From: Candidatus Bathyarchaeota archaeon
GTDB taxonomy: Archaea; Thermoproteota; Bathyarchaeia; RBG-16-48-13; JAGMEO01
Length of the DNA: 6,804 bases
Assembly: GCA_030602965.1 (NCBI GenBank)
Contig: JAUVYS010000068.1
Location: 1-6,804 of the forward strand
Direction: 5' to 3'
Below are positions 5,054 to 6,804 of this stretch, one piece after another (position 1 is the stretch's first letter; each line of letters starts with the position of its first letter). Under the pieces are notes generated by a model, which had not been told where the DNA came from, made no database searches, and was given only the letters and a program-made list of their open reading frames with translations. The translations under genes were made by a program, and so were the position numbers.

Positions 5054-5485
5054 TTACTTTACGCCTTCTTCCAGTTCAACTAACACTTTATCAAACAATA
5101 TGTCGCTGTTTGCTTGTTTGAATAATTCTCCGTATTGTTCGTTTTGAAATTCAAATTCTATGAATGGCAACTCTTTCTTTCTGAACATTTTACCATACTT
5201 GTGCTTTTGAACGAGGGATGCGTATACTGCTTGTTTTTTTCTTCTCAGCATACCCATCATTCCTTTACTCTTTTTCTCTTCATCTGCACAAGATGTACAA
5301 CATGGAAAATTGAAACTCCATTTTCGCCAGCGCTTACCAGCCCAATCAAGGTTCTCCGTCGTCTCCTCTTTCACATACTGGAAAGGCGGATTAGGAGAAG
5401 CACATCTACTACATACTTGAGGAACACGGAAACGATGCGGATAAAAAGCTAATTTCACCTTCACTTTCTCCACACTCCAGATCAA
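5054..5485 (-). CDS. four-cysteine putative zinc-binding protein
   Basis: This 143-residue protein of unknown function has two CxxC pairs, C25-C28 (VPQVCSRCASP) and C63-C66 (FPCCTSC), spaced as in a treble or ribbon-like zinc site. A Lys-rich stretch follows (69-105), then PFIEFEFQNEQYGELFKQAN (107-126). A final F-x-F-x-N-x-x-Y-x-x-x-F-x-x-x-N pattern is also seen in bacterial proteins that have an N-terminal CxxC site followed by membrane helices. Here no membrane segment is present, so it would be soluble. The start is TTG at 5485 with a TATA-like ACTTTATGT about 25 bases upstream (leaderless). GTG codons at residues 5, 8 and 10 are alternatives, with GGAG just before residue 8. It converges on the OB-fold gene with R4 between them. 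Confidence 0.7.
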   Translation of the reverse strand: MIWSVEKVKVKLAFYPHRFRVPQVCSRCASPNPPFQYVKEETTENLDWAGKRWRKWSFNFPCCTSCADEEKKSKGMMGMLRRKKQAVYASLVQKHKYGKMFRKKELPFIEFEFQNEQYGELFKQANSDILFDKVLVELEEGVK

Positions 5486-5628
5486 AATAAAGTAAACAAA
5501 AACACATAAAGTTTTAGATAGTGTACTGTGGAGATATCTTCCACTATTCTCGTCTTTTTTATGTTAAGCTTTTTGATGTTTTCGTCTAACTACCTATATC
5601 TTAAGTACAATTGCGCAAGAGCGTTACC

Positions 5629-5721
5629 TTACTTCGTGTCGTACACTGGGTAGAATGTTTCATCAGATGGAATCTCCATGACACACGATAGACATGTCTC
5701 AGCTCGAGGTAAAGGAGACTT
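5629..5721 (-). pseudogene. decayed zinc-ribbon tail after the CPYC gene
   Basis: Directly after the TAA of the minus-strand CPYC gene, the same frame stays open for 30 codons (5721-5632) to TAA at 5631-5629. It contains CLSCVMEIPSDETFYPVYDTK split as CLSC, then MEIPSDETF, YPVYDTK. This follows the common zinc-ribbon plan C-x2-C-G-x-x-I-P-x-x-x-x-F-C-P-x-C-G-x-K, but the two Cys of the second pair read Tyr (TAC, one base from TGC) and the Gly reads Val. It is either a degenerate 3' end of the upstream gene, cut off by the TAA, or a remnant of another ribbon gene. There is no SD before its only ATG. Confidence 0.5.
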
Positions 5722-5991
5722 TTATCCTTCAATCTTGTTCATGCTTTCCGACTTCAACAGTATATGTGAGGTGCCTTTACGGATCAAATGATATCCTCTG
5801 TCACCAAGGTTTTTTAAACTCCCTTGAGCAACCTCAATATTTTGTGTCCAGAATTCATCGTCATGAGGGTAATATATAATCACATCATGCTTCCTGAGAA
5901 ACCCACCTTTGCAAAAGAGTGGTTTGAGGTAGCGATCGACAACTGTTTTTTCTTCGTACTGCATTTTACGTCCACAATAAGGACACTTCAT
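5722..5991 (-). CDS. small CPYC-motif protein, possibly truncated
   Basis: This is an 89-residue protein of unknown function. It opens MKCPYCGRKM, a typical zinc-knuckle start (C3, C6), but has only one other Cys (C27) and no second CxxC, so a zinc ribbon cannot be completed within it. The rest is a mixed strand-rich sequence, including HDVIIYYPHDDEFW (35-48) and GYHLIRKGTSHILLKSE (66-82). The start is set by GGAGGGG (6004-5998), six bases before ATG 5991; an ATG at 6006 overlaps that SD and is less likely. A TATA-like box TATAATAA lies near 6056-6049. The same frame continues after the stop into a degenerate ribbon (5721-5629), so this may be a truncated gene. Confidence 0.6.
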   Translation of the reverse strand: MKCPYCGRKMQYEEKTVVDRYLKPLFCKGGFLRKHDVIIYYPHDDEFWTQNIEVAQGSLKNLGDRGYHLIRKGTSHILLKSESMNKIEG

Positions 5992-6176
5992 CAACAACCC
6001 CTCCATATCATAAATTGAGATCGTGCCAGAAATTAATATCTGTACATATTATTATATCACTTGTGACATCTCCCGAAGTCCGTACTTTTAGTCGGCTTAT
6101 TGATATATTTGATATACCATGTGAGGTAAAGGAAATCTAGAATATAAGTGTTATTCACACGCGAGGTTGCCTCAGT

Positions 6177-6220
6177 ATGTCTCCTGATTAGGGGTTGACG
6201 GAAACCCTCAGTGTAACTCT
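6177..6220 (+). repeat. dispersed hairpin repeat, copy R5, next to the integrase
   Basis: The core is CTGATTAGGGG, TTGACGGAAA, then CCCTCAG and TGTAACTCT. It shares the 11-base CTGATTAGGGG unit and the AACTCT end with R1. CTGA plus GGG faces CCC plus TCAG. It lies 53 bases before the recombinase start, the position an attachment site of the recombinase could hold. A small GAGG/CCTC stem (6163-6173 region) precedes it. Confidence 0.8.
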
Positions 6221-6231
6221 GAAAATCTGTG

Positions 6232-6272
6232 TTCCAGACTTAGAGTATATATTTTTATTATGAGGTCTGGAA
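6232..6272 (+). promoter_or_regulatory. integrase promoter inside an 8-bp inverted repeat
   Basis: TTCCAGAC (6232-6239) and GTCTGGAA (6265-6272) are perfect inverted arms separated by 25 bases. The spacer holds an AT-rich TATA region (GTATATATTTTTATTA, 6245-6260). The right arm touches the TTG start codon and overlaps the GAGGT (6262-6266) SD. This suits an operator for a dimeric repressor, possibly self-control by the recombinase; the binder is unknown. Confidence 0.55.
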
Positions 6273-6804
6273 TTGCATTTCGAAGAAAATGAGTCAGTTA
6301 AGAAGTGGTTTAGAAACTTAGCTTTTGAACGTTCTGGAAGCGACCATACAAGAAAGCACTATCTTAATGTTTTGAAGCTGTTTTGTCGTTTTACAAATAA
6401 ATCTCCTGATGAGCTTATCTCTGACGGTCTTGGTTCAAATGAGAAAATAGACTGGTATGGAGAGAAGGTGAAAGAGTTTGCTATGTCTGGAAAGAAAGCC
6501 AAAGCTACTGTGGCTGTTTATACCTATGCTCTGAAAAGCTTCTTTTCTAATAATGGGATTTCCTTACCAATTAGAAGGGTTCAGAAATGGGTGACCTATG
6601 AAGATAGGGCAATTACACCAAAAGAACTCTATAGTCTTTTGCATGCGTCTGATCTCCGTACTAGAGCAGAGATTGCGATTCTTGCTCAAAGTGGTATGAG
6701 AAGTGGAAGTCTGGCGAAGCTTACTTATGGACACGTAAAGAAGGGTCTTGAGAATGGAGAGATCCCTTTGCGGATACACTTGTCATCAGGGCTTCTTAAG
6801 GGCA
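6273..6804 (+). CDS. tyrosine recombinase / integrase, 5' part
   Basis: This is the first 177 codons of a phage-integrase/Xer-type tyrosine recombinase cut by the window edge. Residues 5-100 form the helical core-binding domain (VKKWFRNL, TRKHYLNVLKLFCRF, TVAVYTYALKSFFSNNG). The catalytic domain begins at YEDRAITPKELYSLLHAS (109-126). AEIAILAQSGMRSGSLAKL (132-150) contains the first catalytic Arg (R143) in the usual G-[LM]-R-x-x-E/S-L setting. The catalytic Lys, HxxR and Tyr would lie beyond the edge. Start: an in-frame TGA at 6261 limits the ORF. TTG 6273 is six bases after GAGGT and about 25 after the TATA region. No IntI-specific extra helix can be judged in this part. It would cut and rejoin DNA at paired sites; R5 just upstream is the obvious candidate. 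Confidence 0.85.
   Translation, partial: MHFEENESVKKWFRNLAFERSGSDHTRKHYLNVLKLFCRFTNKSPDELISDGLGSNEKIDWYGEKVKEFAMSGKKAKATVAVYTYALKSFFSNNGISLPIRRVQKWVTYEDRAITPKELYSLLHASDLRTRAEIAILAQSGMRSGSLAKLTYGHVKKGLENGEIPLRIHLSSGLLKG

Noticed and set aside
5135..5452. 105-codon plus-strand ORF
   Set aside because: Antisense shadow of the four-Cys gene, with low-complexity hydrophobic content and no start signals.
796..6220. Repeats as canonical integron attC sites
   Set aside because: No GTTRRRY / RYYYAAC box pair brackets the copies on either strand; the nearest is GTTAC on the minus strand, which does not fit.
796..6220. Repeats as a CRISPR array
   Set aside because: Copies are 1.1-1.9 kb apart with genes between them, and no cas gene is seen.
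796..6220. Repeats as C/D box RNAs or hammerhead ribozymes
   Set aside because: CTGA and TGAT(T)AG words resemble C and D boxes, and CTGA plus GAAA resembles a hammerhead core, but spacing and stems do not fit either; stem II of a hammerhead is missing.
6402..6427. Integrase coding stretch resembling the repeat core (TCTCCTGATGAG ... CTGACGG)
   Set aside because: The CCCTCAG partner strand is missing and it encodes normal integrase residues; probably chance.
1..6804. tRNA or rRNA gene as integration target
   Set aside because: No T-loop/acceptor-stem pattern or rRNA segment was found on either strand by eye; a tRNA scan would settle this.

Overview
The window looks like archaeal DNA, probably from the Thermoproteota/TACK side (Bathyarchaeia-like is a guess). 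Genes are preceded by TATA-type boxes about 25 bases before a near-leaderless start, mixed with genes that have Shine-Dalgarno (SD) sites matching the archaeal 16S tail. Several genes start with GTG or TTG. The pyruvate-kinase-C-like protein and the OB-fold protein are also typical of archaea. No rRNA, tRNA or CRISPR array was seen.

Layout. Positions 8-274 encode a small winged-helix protein, followed by a hairpin plus T-run terminator. Positions 275-909 hold no large gene. They contain a perfect 8-bp hairpin, a cluster of GTTAA motifs (three of them GTTAAC), a possible 26-residue minus-strand gene with a good SD, and the first copy of a dispersed repeat (R1). Then come an M20 metallopeptidase (919-2067) and a PK_C-domain protein (2144-2632), repeat R2, a GNAT acetyltransferase (2784-3305) and a YjbQ-family protein (3377-3796), repeat R3 with a possible 37-residue minus-strand ORF, an OB-fold protein (4160-4849), and repeat R4. 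Two minus-strand genes follow: a four-cysteine protein (5485-5054) and a small CPYC protein (5991-5722). The latter has an in-frame, decayed zinc-ribbon tail after its stop. Repeat R5 is next, and a tyrosine recombinase starts at 6273 and runs off the right edge.

The most notable pattern is the repeat family. Five copies of a roughly 40-50-base intergenic element all point the same way. They cut the window into blocks of one or two unrelated accessory genes, about 1.1-1.9 kb each, and the last copy sits just in front of a tyrosine recombinase gene. Each copy carries a CTGA...GGG / CCC...TCAG hairpin around a YTGACGG core. R3 looks like a mosaic of R2 (left half) and R5 (right half). This suggests, but does not prove, an integron-like or other site-specific cassette array. 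The sites do not match canonical attC boxes. The main alternatives are a mobile short repeat, a structured RNA family, or a 3'-end/terminator element. The integrase promoter also lies between the two arms of a perfect 8-bp inverted repeat.

The genes do not form one pathway. They are a mixed set (peptidase, acetyltransferase, UPF0047 enzyme, PK_C-like protein, ssDNA-binding-like OB protein, zinc-binding proteins), which fits a cassette or accessory region better than a metabolic operon.
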